This document shows positions 33,437 to 41,462 of a DNA stretch of 64,000 nucleotides, piece by piece. The position numbers and the translations under genes are program-made. The notes below the pieces were generated by a model that was given only the letters and a program-made list of their open reading frames with translations, was not told the DNA's origin and made no database searches. Positions within the stretch are counted from its first letter, which is position 1; each line of letters begins with the position of its first letter. This stretch comes from UBA1366 sp047602575 (GTDB lineage Bacteria > Bacillota > Clostridia > Oscillospirales > Ruminococcaceae): assembly GCA_047602575.1 (NCBI GenBank), contig JASGGY010000003.1, positions 62,001 to 126,000 of the forward strand. Reading direction: 5' to 3'.

Positions 33437-34705
33437 TCAGCCGCCGAGCGCTGCGCTGATCAGCGGAAGCTCCTCCTTTACGCGCTGTGCATTCTCATCG
33501 GTCGGTGCAAAGAGGTTCAGGTAATTATAAAGCGCCACGCCGCCGTAGTTTTCCAGCGTTTTCGCGTCGGCAATCTGGTCGCCGATGATGCCGACGGTAT
33601 CGGAAAACTCGCTTTCCTCGCCGAGCTTATACACGGCAAGCCCGATGACAAGCTTAACGCCGGAGTTCTCAACCATCGTGTTCCACTGGGCAATCACGTC
33701 GGCATAGGGCGCAGCGGAGGTGTTGTAGCCGTAATAAACCTGCGGCGTGATGTAATCGGCATAGCCCGGCTGCGCGCACCACAGCTTCACATCCGCGTAA
33801 AGCGAGGAATAATTGTTCGCGACATTTCCCTGCGGCGAGATGCCGAACAGCGCTTTCGGGTTGGCGCTTTTCACTGCGTTATAAAGAGATTGCACCATCA
33901 GGCTGGTGTTGCTCAAGCGAAACTCGGTCAGACTCTGTCCGCCGGTCTGGACAAACGCCGCTTTGTCAAAGCTTGCGTCGGTGGTCGGGTAAAAATAATC
34001 GTCGATGTTCAGCCCGTCCACGTCATAGCAGCTGACGATTTCGGCAGCGCCCGCCGCAATCAGCGTGCGAACCTCCGGATAAGCGGGATTGAGCCACAGG
34101 TGGTTGTCGCCGGCGGGCTTGACGAGGTAGGTGCCGTTTTTCTGTGCGTCGTTGTACCACGCGCCAAGTGTGTAGGTTTCGCTGACCTTCGCGAGGTTTG
34201 CTTCGGTTTCGCAGCGCATGGGGTTGATCCATGCGTGGAAGGACAGCCCGCGGTCGTGGGCTTGCGCAATCATGATTGAAAGCGGATCAAATCCAGGGTC
34301 TTCGCCAATCGTACCGGCGGCGCTTTTCGTCCACGGGAACAGGTCGGACGCGTAATAAGCGTCGCCGAACGCGCGCACATGGACGTAAACCGTGTTGCAG
34401 CCGAGTGCGCAGGTTTTATCAAACGCATCGCCGACGGCGGCAGTGAACTGCGCTTCGGTTTTTCCGGTGAGCATGGCGCTGACGTCGATGTAGGAAAACC
34501 AGACGGCTTTCTGCTCGGCGTAATTGAGGGGGGTATAGTCGTTGCGGCGCGGCTTCCCGAAGGTCAGCGCTTTTTCCTGCGCGGCATACGACGCGGAGAG
34601 CTTCTGAGCCTGTGTGTTTTGCACGGCACTGTCGGCACAGGCGGCGAGGAGCATAACGCCCGCGGCAATCAGCGCGGGGAGGATGCTTTTGACGTTCTTT
34701 TTCAT
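33437..34705 (-). CDS. lipoprotein with glycoside hydrolase-like GH10-type (GHL10/DUF187) domain
   Basis: 422 residues. A lipoprotein signal ends at LLAAC (Cys about residue 23). The body is a TIM-barrel of the GHL10 family: KAVWFSYIDVSAML at the start, NTVYVHVRAFGDAYYASDLFP, GLSFHAWINPMR, the conserved GLNIDDYFYP, SPQGN and YITPQVYYGY. Members act on cell-wall or surface polysaccharides. A longer upstream extension in the same frame is not coding; the ATG at 34705 has AAAGGA and gives the signal peptide. Confidence 0.88.
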   Translation of the reverse strand: MKKNVKSILPALIAAGVMLLAACADSAVQNTQAQKLSASYAAQEKALTFGKPRRNDYTPLNYAEQKAVWFSYIDVSAMLTGKTEAQFTAAVGDAFDKTCALGCNTVYVHVRAFGDAYYASDLFPWTKSAAGTIGEDPGFDPLSIMIAQAHDRGLSFHAWINPMRCETEANLAKVSETYTLGAWYNDAQKNGTYLVKPAGDNHLWLNPAYPEVRTLIAAGAAEIVSCYDVDGLNIDDYFYPTTDASFDKAAFVQTGGQSLTEFRLSNTSLMVQSLYNAVKSANPKALFGISPQGNVANNYSSLYADVKLWCAQPGYADYITPQVYYGYNTSAAPYADVIAQWNTMVENSGVKLVIGLAVYKLGEESEFSDTVGIIGDQIADAKTLENYGGVALYNYLNLFAPTDENAQRVKEELPLISAALGG

Positions 34706-34800
34706 TGTCGGAATCCTTTCAGCAAAAATATAGCGGCTTGTGTTACCACTATATTTCTGATTCGGGAAAAATATGCGGGTGACTTGTCCGAAACAGCGGA

Positions 34801-35178
34801 CTACTTTGCAAAAATCAGTTTCACCAGCAGTTTTCCGGCGATCACGCCCGCTAGACAAAGGGATACGCTCAACAGAACATAAAGCGACGCCGCACCGTAG
34901 CGTGCGCGCTCCATCAGGCGCACGGTTTCGAGCGAAAAGGTGGAGAAGGTCGTAAAGCCGCCGCACACGCCGACGGTCAGGAACGCATAGAAATTCGGGC
35001 CCAGCGCAACGCCGCGCACGGGCAGCTCGCTGACCGCACCGATGACAAATGCGCCGGTGAGGTTAATCAACAGCGTTCCGATCGGGAATGACGCACCCGC
35101 CAGCACGGGGATGCTGCCGGTCAGATACCGTAGCACGGTGCCGAGAAATCCGCCCGCGCCGATGATCAAAAGCTTCAT
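34801..35178 (-). CDS. crcB: fluoride efflux channel CrcB/Fluc
   Basis: 125 residues, four membrane helices, with the family motifs GGFLGTVLRY, GTLLINLTGAF and GFTTFSTFSLE. It exports fluoride as a dual-topology dimer. It appears as a single gene, so a homodimer is expected. I searched the leader for a fluoride riboswitch and did not find one; there is only an inverted repeat at 35220-35251. Confidence 0.95.
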   Translation of the reverse strand: MKLLIIGAGGFLGTVLRYLTGSIPVLAGASFPIGTLLINLTGAFVIGAVSELPVRGVALGPNFYAFLTVGVCGGFTTFSTFSLETVRLMERARYGAASLYVLLSVSLCLAGVIAGKLLVKLIFAK

Positions 35179-35219
35179 GGAAAAGCCGTCCTTTTTTGCC
35201 GCAGAGAAAATTCAACGCG

Positions 35220-35251
35220 GCGGATTGTCTTTTTATCTTACCACAATCCGC
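35220..35251. other. inverted repeat in the crcB leader
   Basis: GCGGATTGT and ACAATCCGC are separated by 14 nt, 42 bp upstream of crcB. The loop contains a TAAGAT that could be a -10 on the minus strand. It could be an operator or hairpin; role unknown. Confidence 0.35.
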
Positions 35252-35290
35252 GGAAATCGTCAAGGAAAACAAGCAAGTGTTTTTTAAAAC

Positions 35291-35318
35291 AAAAAACCGG
35301 ACGCACCGCCCGGTTTTT
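35291..35318 (-). terminator. terminator of the APC permease gene
   Basis: Minus strand AAACCGGGCG and CGTCCGGTTT (imperfect, around GTG) followed by TTTGTTTT, 28 bp after the stop at 35346. Confidence 0.75.
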
Positions 35319-35345
35319 GCTTTGATAAGAATCGATATCGTTTGG

Positions 35346-36722
35346 CTATTCCATTTCCAGCTGCGGCACGGGCTTGCGGAAGCCTTTTGTGACAAAGAGT
35401 AAGTAGAGCAGTCCGGCTGCCAGCCATACCACGCCGACCTCATGCGCGACGGGGGCAAGGCTTACGAAAATCGATACGGTGATGATGAAGCCGATGAGCG
35501 GAGCGATGAGGTATTGCAGCGCGGATTTGACGGGGTTTGTTTTGCGTTCCGCGCTGTTTCTGACGTAGAAGCGCCAGATAACAGCGATATTGAGGAGCAT
35601 GAAGCCGACCAGCGCGCCGAAGCTTACCATATTGGAAATCATATTCAGGTCACAGAGCAGTGACAGCGGTGTGATGATGATGCCGACTACGGCGATGGCA
35701 ACGGCGGGTGTGCGGAATTTCGGACTGATTTTGCCGAGGGCTTTCGGGAGAACGCCGTCGCGTCCCATTGCAAACAGTACGCGGGAAACTGCGGACTGTG
35801 ATGCCTGGCTTGTCGCCATGCCGAAGGAGAGAATCAGGACGATCGAGGTGACGATGGTCATGCCCGTTCCGCCGACGAAGTCCACGATTTCAATGAAAGC
35901 CGCGTCCTCGCTGAGTGCGCCGAAGTTGGGGTATGCCATGCCGGCAAAGAAAGTGATGACGATGAAAATCAGACCGCTGAGCAGGATTGCCCAGATGATA
36001 GCGCGTCCGACCGCTTTTTCGGGCTTGATGGTTTCCTCGGCGAGGGTGCTGATTGCGTCAAAGCCCAGATAGCTGAGGATGACGATGCCCGTTGCCTGTA
36101 AAACGCCGGATAAGTCAAAGTTTCCGGGGTTATAGAACGAGATGGTGTTGAAGGAGATTTTTCCGCTGACCCACATATGGATGCACAGACCCACAAAGAG
36201 GACAATGGTGACAATTTGTAATGCGAACAGCACCCAGCTGATTTTCGACATGATGTCAACGCCGAGAATGTTTGTTACCGTACTGAACGCGATAAACACC
36301 AGTGCCCATGCCCAGAACGGAATCGAGGGAATTAGCGAGCTTGCGATGCCGCTGCCGATGATGACGACCGTGGCGGGCATCAGGAAGTAGTCCAGCAGGA
36401 TCGACCAGCCCGTCAGGAAGCCCAGTGCCGGCGAAACGCCTTTTTGCACATACAGGTAAACCGAACCGGCGAGCGGATACTTGCGCGCCATCGATCGATA
36501 GCTGAATCCCGTAAAGAGCATTGCCGCCATGCCGATGAGGTAGCAGAGCGCCACCATGCCGTTGGAAAGTCCGACATAGACGCCGTACATCGCCGCGGGG
36601 GCGAGCGGGATCATGAAAACCAAACCGTAAATCACCAGGTCGCGTGTCAACAACGACCGTTTCAGGGATGGCTGCGCTGCTGTGGATACGACGTGTGTTG
36701 CGGTGTTTGTTAATGTACTCAT
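35346..36722 (-). CDS. APC family amino acid permease
   Basis: About 458 residues with twelve hydrophobic segments. APC-family features: MIPLAPAAMYGVYVGLSNGM in helix 1, YSYRSMARKYPLAGSVYLYV-type loop, GFDAISTLAEETIKPEKAVG in the middle (consensus GF--I--LAEE---P), and FAMGRDGVLPKALGKI. It would import an amino acid or amine by cation symport or exchange. The start at 36722 is chosen for GGAGGAAC 7 nt before; an upstream in-frame ATG lies inside a strong hairpin. The adjacent AraC gene and the amino acid dehydrogenase operon suggest a linked catabolic function. Confidence 0.92.
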   Translation of the reverse strand: MSTLTNTATHVVSTAAQPSLKRSLLTRDLVIYGLVFMIPLAPAAMYGVYVGLSNGMVALCYLIGMAAMLFTGFSYRSMARKYPLAGSVYLYVQKGVSPALGFLTGWSILLDYFLMPATVVIIGSGIASSLIPSIPFWAWALVFIAFSTVTNILGVDIMSKISWVLFALQIVTIVLFVGLCIHMWVSGKISFNTISFYNPGNFDLSGVLQATGIVILSYLGFDAISTLAEETIKPEKAVGRAIIWAILLSGLIFIVITFFAGMAYPNFGALSEDAAFIEIVDFVGGTGMTIVTSIVLILSFGMATSQASQSAVSRVLFAMGRDGVLPKALGKISPKFRTPAVAIAVVGIIITPLSLLCDLNMISNMVSFGALVGFMLLNIAVIWRFYVRNSAERKTNPVKSALQYLIAPLIGFIITVSIFVSLAPVAHEVGVVWLAAGLLYLLFVTKGFRKPVPQLEME

Positions 36723-36772
36723 AATAAGTTCCTCCATCTTTGCTAGATTTTCAGCACAGTGCTTGCTGTTAC

Positions 36773-36838
36773 AGAACCCGTTAAAATGAAGAAAGGCGCT
36801 CTGCATCTGCTGCAGAGCGCCTTTGCTCAGGTTCTATA
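36773..36838 (-). promoter_or_regulatory. structured leader of the permease gene
   Basis: On the minus strand a perfect hairpin (AAAGGCGCTCTGC with GCAGAGCGCCTTT) follows within about 20 nt of a TATAAT (near 36848) and is trailed by T-rich sequence. Outer AGAACC and GGTTCT could pair around it. It could be an attenuator or a terminator; no known riboswitch consensus was recognised. Confidence 0.5.
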
Positions 36839-36891
36839 ACCGTATTATATCACATTGAAAATAAAAAAATTGTATTTTTCGGAACAACGCA

Positions 36892-37725
36892 TCAAAGAAT
36901 GATCAGCTTCTGGGCATAATCGTTGTCGCTGAGCGCGGTGAGGTATTTTTTTGGTGTGATGCCGGTAAAGGTCTTAAAATCCTTGAGCATATGGGACTGG
37001 TCGAAATACCCCGCGTCCGCCGCCGCGTCGATGAGCTTTTTTCCCTCCGACTGATTCAACGCACCGATGAGCTGCTGAAAGCGGATGATCCGCGCGAACA
37101 GCTTTGGCGAAAGCCCCATTTCCGCGGTGAATGTCTTGTGGATATAGCGCGCGGTATAGCCGGATTGCTCCGACAGCGCGTCGAGCGAAATTTCACCGCC
37201 GGTGCGGACAATTTCCCGGGTAATAAAGCGATAGAGCATATTCTTGTCCGGCGACAGCTGCGTGCGGCTGTAGATTTTTAGATACGATTCCATAAAAAAG
37301 CCGATTTGCTCAAGAAAACTGCGACTCTCGGTGATTTTTTCAAACAGCGGACGATCCTTGATCAGATCCTCATAGGGAATCATCTGCTCGATCAGCAGCG
37401 GAATGACCTGCTTTTCGTTCAGGATCGGATTATACCCCGGCTCAAACCGGACGCCGAAATAATAGCTGTTCTTTTCCTTGAGCGTCAGCGTCGGCTCAAG
37501 CACCGTTCCGCAGATGTACGCCGCCGGATGCTCCGTGCAGCAGAACAGGATATCCACACAGCCGTCGGGTACGGCAAGCACACCGGCGAATTCGGCACTC
37601 CCCGATTCAAAGCAATAAAAATGCACGATGCCGTATCGATTCATGATGTATTTGTAATAACGATGGGAGTTAATTACAAAAAAAGGCTGTTTCGGTGAAA
37701 ACCCCGGCGTATTGATCCCGTTCAC
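36892..37725 (-). CDS. AraC family transcriptional regulator
   Basis: 277 residues from a GTG after GGGGAG. The N-terminal part (YGIVHFYCFESGSAEFAGVL, VPDGCVDILFC, FGVRFEPG) matches the cupin-like sensor domain common in AraC proteins; the C-terminal part has the double helix-turn-helix (ISLDALSEQSGYTARYIHKT and AADAGYFDQSHMLKDFKTFTG). It lies between the permease and the dehydrogenase operon and may control either. The ligand is unknown. Confidence 0.9.
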   Translation of the reverse strand: MNGINTPGFSPKQPFFVINSHRYYKYIMNRYGIVHFYCFESGSAEFAGVLAVPDGCVDILFCCTEHPAAYICGTVLEPTLTLKEKNSYYFGVRFEPGYNPILNEKQVIPLLIEQMIPYEDLIKDRPLFEKITESRSFLEQIGFFMESYLKIYSRTQLSPDKNMLYRFITREIVRTGGEISLDALSEQSGYTARYIHKTFTAEMGLSPKLFARIIRFQQLIGALNQSEGKKLIDAAADAGYFDQSHMLKDFKTFTGITPKKYLTALSDNDYAQKLIIL

Positions 37726-37930
37726 CCGCTCCCCTGCTGATTTTCTCCATTATACTGCAATTGCCGCAGAAAATCAACAAGGCGTTGTGAATTATTTTTC
37801 GGTAAGAAAAGAGCGGATTAAATTTAGTTTGAAGATAACGTATATGCTCATTTTTCGATTGCCCGAATGGAATCACACAGAAGCAGCTATATCACAAATC
37901 GCCAAAGAAAACAAAGCATAATCCATAAAC

Positions 37931-38012
37931 AGAGGGTTTCCAAAGGGTGCATGCACCCTTTGGTGGGTGTGTGTCGATGCTGCCGCGCACGGCAGCACGG
38001 GTGAAACCCTCT
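37931..38012. repeat. composite palindromic element
   Basis: Outer arms AGAGGGTTTC and GAAACCCTCT enclose a perfect 24-bp palindrome (37940-37963, centre GTGCATGCAC) and an 8-bp stem TGCTGCCG/CGGCAGCA (37978-37997). The whole could fold as a three-way structure. It lies 24 bp past the end of the dehydrogenase operon, so it may act as a terminator or be a dispersed repeat. The rest of 37726-38035 holds no gene. Confidence 0.65.
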
Positions 38013-38035
38013 GACTAAGTTTTATCCACAGCTTG

Positions 38036-39160
38036 TTAAATTCTCTTTGCGAAGCGGTCGTAGCGCAGGGCTGACAGATCGAGCGTGGTCGGCTCGCCGC
38101 GCACAAGCTCCGACAGCAGCAGTCCCACGGTCGGTGAAATGCCGAAGCCGTGACCGGAGAAGCCGCACGCCAGCACAAGCCCGGGTACTTCCTCCACCTC
38201 GCTGATGACCGGCACATGATCCGCGCAGGAGTCCATCCAGCCAGCCCAGGTCCGCACAACCTTCACATCGGCAAGCGACGGGAAATAGCTGATGATCCCG
38301 CGGCAGGCGGCGGATGCCGCGATGCTTGACGCAACCGGCTCGCCGGGCTTTGCGTACGGTTCAAGACCGGAGTTCAGCCCGAACACAAACGAGCCGTGCT
38401 TGCTCTGATGTCCGTAGAAATCCGCGTCGGCTGTGCCGAGCATCTGCCAGAACATCGGCGCGACAGCTTCGGTCACGAGCGTTTCCAGCAAAACCGGCTG
38501 CATGGGAATGTCAATGCCAACGCTCTGCGCCACCGCTCGGCTCTCAAAGCCCGCCGCCAGCAGAATCCGATCGCCCTCATAGACATTTTCCTCCGTAACG
38601 ACCTGACGCAAGCTGCCCTTGATTTTGCGCAGCTCAACCGCTTTTTCGCCGGTGATGAACACAGCGCCCAGCTCGCGCGCTTTTTTGTAAAAGCCCAGCG
38701 TCGCCATGAGCGGGTTTGCGTGACCGTCGGTTTCGCACCAGCTTGCGCAGTAGACCTCGTCGGAAAGATAGGGATTGATCTCACGCGCTTCGTCGCCGGA
38801 AATCATCCGCACACCAACACCCAACGCAGCAGCGCGGTCGGTCAGCCCCTGCAGAATTTTCTCGTGGCGTTCGTTTTTGCCCAGCCGCAGGTTGCCGCAG
38901 CCGTAATACTCCACGTCCGTTCCAAGTTCTTCGGAAAGATTCCCCCAAAGATGTTTCACCGCATGCAGGATCAGCGGAATCTCACGCGGGTCGCGCCCAG
39001 ACTGACGCACGCCGCCGCCGTTGCGCGACGAGCCGCCCCCGCCGATGCTCTCCCCCGCCTCCAGCACGATGACCGACGTTCCCTTTTTCGCCAGATAATA
39101 CGCAGCCGCGCAGCCCATGATGCCGCCGCCGATGATGATCACGTCCGCTGTTCTTTTCAT
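38036..39160 (-). CDS. FAD-dependent amino acid/amine oxidoreductase (DadA/SoxB-like)
   Basis: 374 residues of the D-amino acid dehydrogenase/sarcosine oxidase fold: the dinucleotide motif VIIIGGGIMGCAAAYYLAKK, SSRNGGGVRQSGRDPRE for FAD contact, and ACGFSGHGFGISPTVGLLLS at the C-terminus. It is the catalytic subunit that would oxidise an amino or imino acid. As last gene of a five-gene operon with Fe-S and NAD(P)/FAD subunits it resembles opine, hydroxyproline or proline dehydrogenase complexes; the substrate cannot be fixed. The ATG at 39160 gives the correct family N-terminus. Confidence 0.85.
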   Translation of the reverse strand: MKRTADVIIIGGGIMGCAAAYYLAKKGTSVIVLEAGESIGGGGSSRNGGGVRQSGRDPREIPLILHAVKHLWGNLSEELGTDVEYYGCGNLRLGKNERHEKILQGLTDRAAALGVGVRMISGDEAREINPYLSDEVYCASWCETDGHANPLMATLGFYKKARELGAVFITGEKAVELRKIKGSLRQVVTEENVYEGDRILLAAGFESRAVAQSVGIDIPMQPVLLETLVTEAVAPMFWQMLGTADADFYGHQSKHGSFVFGLNSGLEPYAKPGEPVASSIAASAACRGIISYFPSLADVKVVRTWAGWMDSCADHVPVISEVEEVPGLVLACGFSGHGFGISPTVGLLLSELVRGEPTTLDLSALRYDRFAKRI

Positions 39161-39215
39161 ATGCAATGCTTCCGGCGCGCCCGCTGTTTCCGGAAGCTCC
39201 TCCTCTCTGGATATG

Positions 39216-39527
39216 CTATTTATTTTTTGCCAAAACCTGCATCTCCACCGGACGCATCGGCGCGCGGCCGACGGCGGGTTCAAGCTCCGCCGGGTTGACG
39301 CCAAGCTCGCGGGCGACAATCGCCTTGACAAGCTTCGTACAGGTCTGCCCCTGGCAAAGCCCCATTCCCGCGCGGGTATAGCGGCGGATTTCCGCGATGG
39401 TGTACATGCCGTCAAACACGGCGCGTCGGATTTCGCCCTTTGTGATTTCCTCGCAGCGGCAGACGATGATGTCGTCGTCCGGCGCGGGTACAAAGCCGCC
39501 GGTTCTGATGCTGCGTTCCTTAATCAT
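39216..39527 (-). CDS. BFD-like (2Fe-2S)-binding subunit
   Basis: 103 residues. The Cys pattern CRCEEIT with CQGQTC is the BFD-like 2Fe-2S domain found as a separate small subunit or C-terminal domain in multi-subunit amino acid and opine dehydrogenases. It would pass electrons between the two flavin subunits. The start overlaps the end of the preceding gene by 8 nt; a 55-bp gap separates it from the next. Confidence 0.85.
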   Translation of the reverse strand: MIKERSIRTGGFVPAPDDDIIVCRCEEITKGEIRRAVFDGMYTIAEIRRYTRAGMGLCQGQTCTKLVKAIVARELGVNPAELEPAVGRAPMRPVEMQVLAKNK

Positions 39528-41103
39528 TCCGCTCACCTGCCTTAAAAAATCTGGCTTGCGCCGCAAATTCCTTCGCCACACGCATCACAAGTAGGTTCGT
39601 TTTGTCAAATGCCTTCGCGCTGCGTGTCCGTACAACCTCCGCCGCACAGACCGGCGCACCGCTGCGGTCGAGCGCAAAGCCCGCCGTTCCCGCCGCCGGC
39701 AGCGGGAGAAATTCATACGGCAGGGTGATTTCCGCCGCATCGCCGGTTTCGTCAACCAGGAAAATCGCCTGTCCCGAGCAGGACGCCACGCACATACCGC
39801 AGCCCGTGCAGTGTGCTTGCGCACTGACCGCAGGCAGGGAGGTGATGTTCTCGCCGATTCGGATGCAGCCCTGTTTGCACGCATCCTGACAGGGGTTGCA
39901 GGGGATGTTCTGCGTGCATTCGATCACCGGATGAATCCCCGCCGTGCCGACAAAGCCCGGATAGACGGGAAGCTCCTCGGCGGTCAGGTAGCCTTTTTTT
40001 AGCAGGTTTTGCGACACCGCGCAGCCCTCGTCAGTTTTATCGGGCTTCTTCCCGCGGTTCTGCGGGGCGAACATACCCTGCCGCAAGCCCTCGAGCGCTT
40101 TTTCCTCAGCGGCGGCGCTTTGTTCAAGCGCTTCGTCGTCAATAAAGCCCAGCCGGTGCGCGGCGGCGATTCCGGCGATTCTGCCCTCGATCATCGCGCT
40201 GGAGGCTTCCTCGATACCGGACACGTCGCCCGCCGCGAAGATGCCCTTGACCGACGTTTCGCCGTAAGCGTTCACGACCGGCACATAGCCGGCTTTTGCG
40301 GGATTGTCCTCCATCGCGCAGCCCGCCATCCGGCACAGCTGCGACATCGGTGAAAGCCCCACGGACAAGCAGATGGTATCAACCTCAAAGGTTTTTTCCG
40401 TACCGGGAATGATCTTCCACGACGCGTCCACCTCGCCGATTGTGACACCCGTCACGCAGTCCGTTCCGTGCGCTTTGACAATCGTGTGCGAGAGATAGAA
40501 CGGTACGCCGCAGCGCGCAACCTTTGCCGCATGAACGCCGTATCCGCCCACGGACGGCGCTGCGTCCGCCACCGCGACGACCTCGCAGCCCGCTTGTAAC
40601 AGCTGGAACGCGACGACCAAACCGACGTTGCCGCTGCCGAGCATCAGCACGCGCTGTCCGGGTAGGATACCGTGCAGGTTCATCATCGTCTGCGCGGCGC
40701 CCGCCCCGATGACACCGGGCAGCGTCCACCCCGGGAACGTCACCATGTTCTCCGATGCGCCCGTGGCGATGATGATTGCGTCCGCTTTATAATGCTCCAC
40801 CCGTTCGCCGACGCGCACTGTCACTTCTTTTTCCGGAAAAATACCGATCACAACGGCGTTGAGTGTCACCGACACGCCCGCAGCCGACGCTTCCGCCAGA
40901 AGCTCCTCGCCGATGCGGAAGCCGCGAATCTTCGCGCGGTGTTCCTTTGAGCCGAAAAATTTATGGATTTGTTTAAACAGCTGACCGCCCGGGCGCGCAT
41001 TTTCGTCAAACACTGCAACCTCAAGCCCGCGTCTTGCGGCTTCCACGGCGGCGGAAAGCCCCGCCGGTCCCGCACCGACGATGATCAAGTCATATCGTTT
41101 CAT
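39520..41103 (-). CDS. FAD/NAD(P)-dependent oxidoreductase subunit with internal ferredoxin domain
   Basis: 527 residues. The pyridine-nucleotide-disulphide-oxidoreductase fold has LIIVGAGPAGLSAAVEAARR, VLMLGSGNVGLVVAF and GIFAAGDVSGIEEAS. About residues 400-460 hold a Cys-rich Fe-S segment (CNPCQDACKQGCIRIG and CTGCGMCVASCSG), probably two 4Fe-4S clusters. It matches the large flavin subunit (HcnB/OoxA-like) of amino acid dehydrogenase complexes, fused with a ferredoxin. It overlaps the genes on both sides. Confidence 0.87.
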   Translation of the reverse strand: MKRYDLIIVGAGPAGLSAAVEAARRGLEVAVFDENARPGGQLFKQIHKFFGSKEHRAKIRGFRIGEELLAEASAAGVSVTLNAVVIGIFPEKEVTVRVGERVEHYKADAIIIATGASENMVTFPGWTLPGVIGAGAAQTMMNLHGILPGQRVLMLGSGNVGLVVAFQLLQAGCEVVAVADAAPSVGGYGVHAAKVARCGVPFYLSHTIVKAHGTDCVTGVTIGEVDASWKIIPGTEKTFEVDTICLSVGLSPMSQLCRMAGCAMEDNPAKAGYVPVVNAYGETSVKGIFAAGDVSGIEEASSAMIEGRIAGIAAAHRLGFIDDEALEQSAAAEEKALEGLRQGMFAPQNRGKKPDKTDEGCAVSQNLLKKGYLTAEELPVYPGFVGTAGIHPVIECTQNIPCNPCQDACKQGCIRIGENITSLPAVSAQAHCTGCGMCVASCSGQAIFLVDETGDAAEITLPYEFLPLPAAGTAGFALDRSGAPVCAAEVVRTRSAKAFDKTNLLVMRVAKEFAAQARFFKAGERND

Positions 41104-41425
41104 TCTCCCGAAGCTCCTTTTCCTTTGTGGTAACGCCGTACTGCGTTTCAACCGTCATTCCCGCCTCGAGCGGCGTGATGCAGGTGCGCACATTGGGCTT
41201 GCCGTTGACGACCATTACGCAGTCGGTGCAGCGCCCGATGGCGCAGAATATCCCGCGCGGCTCGTGGCGCTTTTTGGTGTAACGATGCACCATCACACCG
41301 GCGTTTTTCAGCGCCGCGGCAATCGGCTCTCCCGCGCGCCCCTCAAGCTCTGTTCCGTTGAAGAAAAACCGCACCGGCTCGCCGCCGTCAAATGTTCCCA
41401 AAATCGGATGCTCCTGAATTCTCAT
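41090..41425 (-). CDS. (2Fe-2S)-binding subunit (Fer2_4 type)
   Basis: 111 residues with VRFFFNGTELEGRAGEPIAA and the cluster ligands C-x4-C-x2-C...C in FCAIGRCTDCVMVVNGKPNV. This is the HcnA/OoxA-type small subunit or N-terminal domain of sarcosine oxidase alpha. It overlaps the next gene by 14 nt. Confidence 0.88.
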   Translation of the reverse strand: MRIQEHPILGTFDGGEPVRFFFNGTELEGRAGEPIAAALKNAGVMVHRYTKKRHEPRGIFCAIGRCTDCVMVVNGKPNVRTCITPLEAGMTVETQYGVTTKEKELRENETI

Positions 41426-41462
41426 ACGCGTCCCCTTCCCCTTGCCAAAGTTCTGTTTTTTG

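Noticed and set aside
35179..35260. Possible fluoride riboswitch before crcB
   Set aside because: The leader shows no crcB-motif pseudoknot sequence; only a simple inverted repeat is present.
36723..36860. T-box leader before the amino acid permease
   Set aside because: No T-box consensus or specifier stem could be found; only a strong hairpin and outer arms.
37712..37921. Small plus-strand frame divergent from the AraC gene
   Set aside because: No ribosome site, no recognisable protein features, and it overlaps the AraC 5' end.
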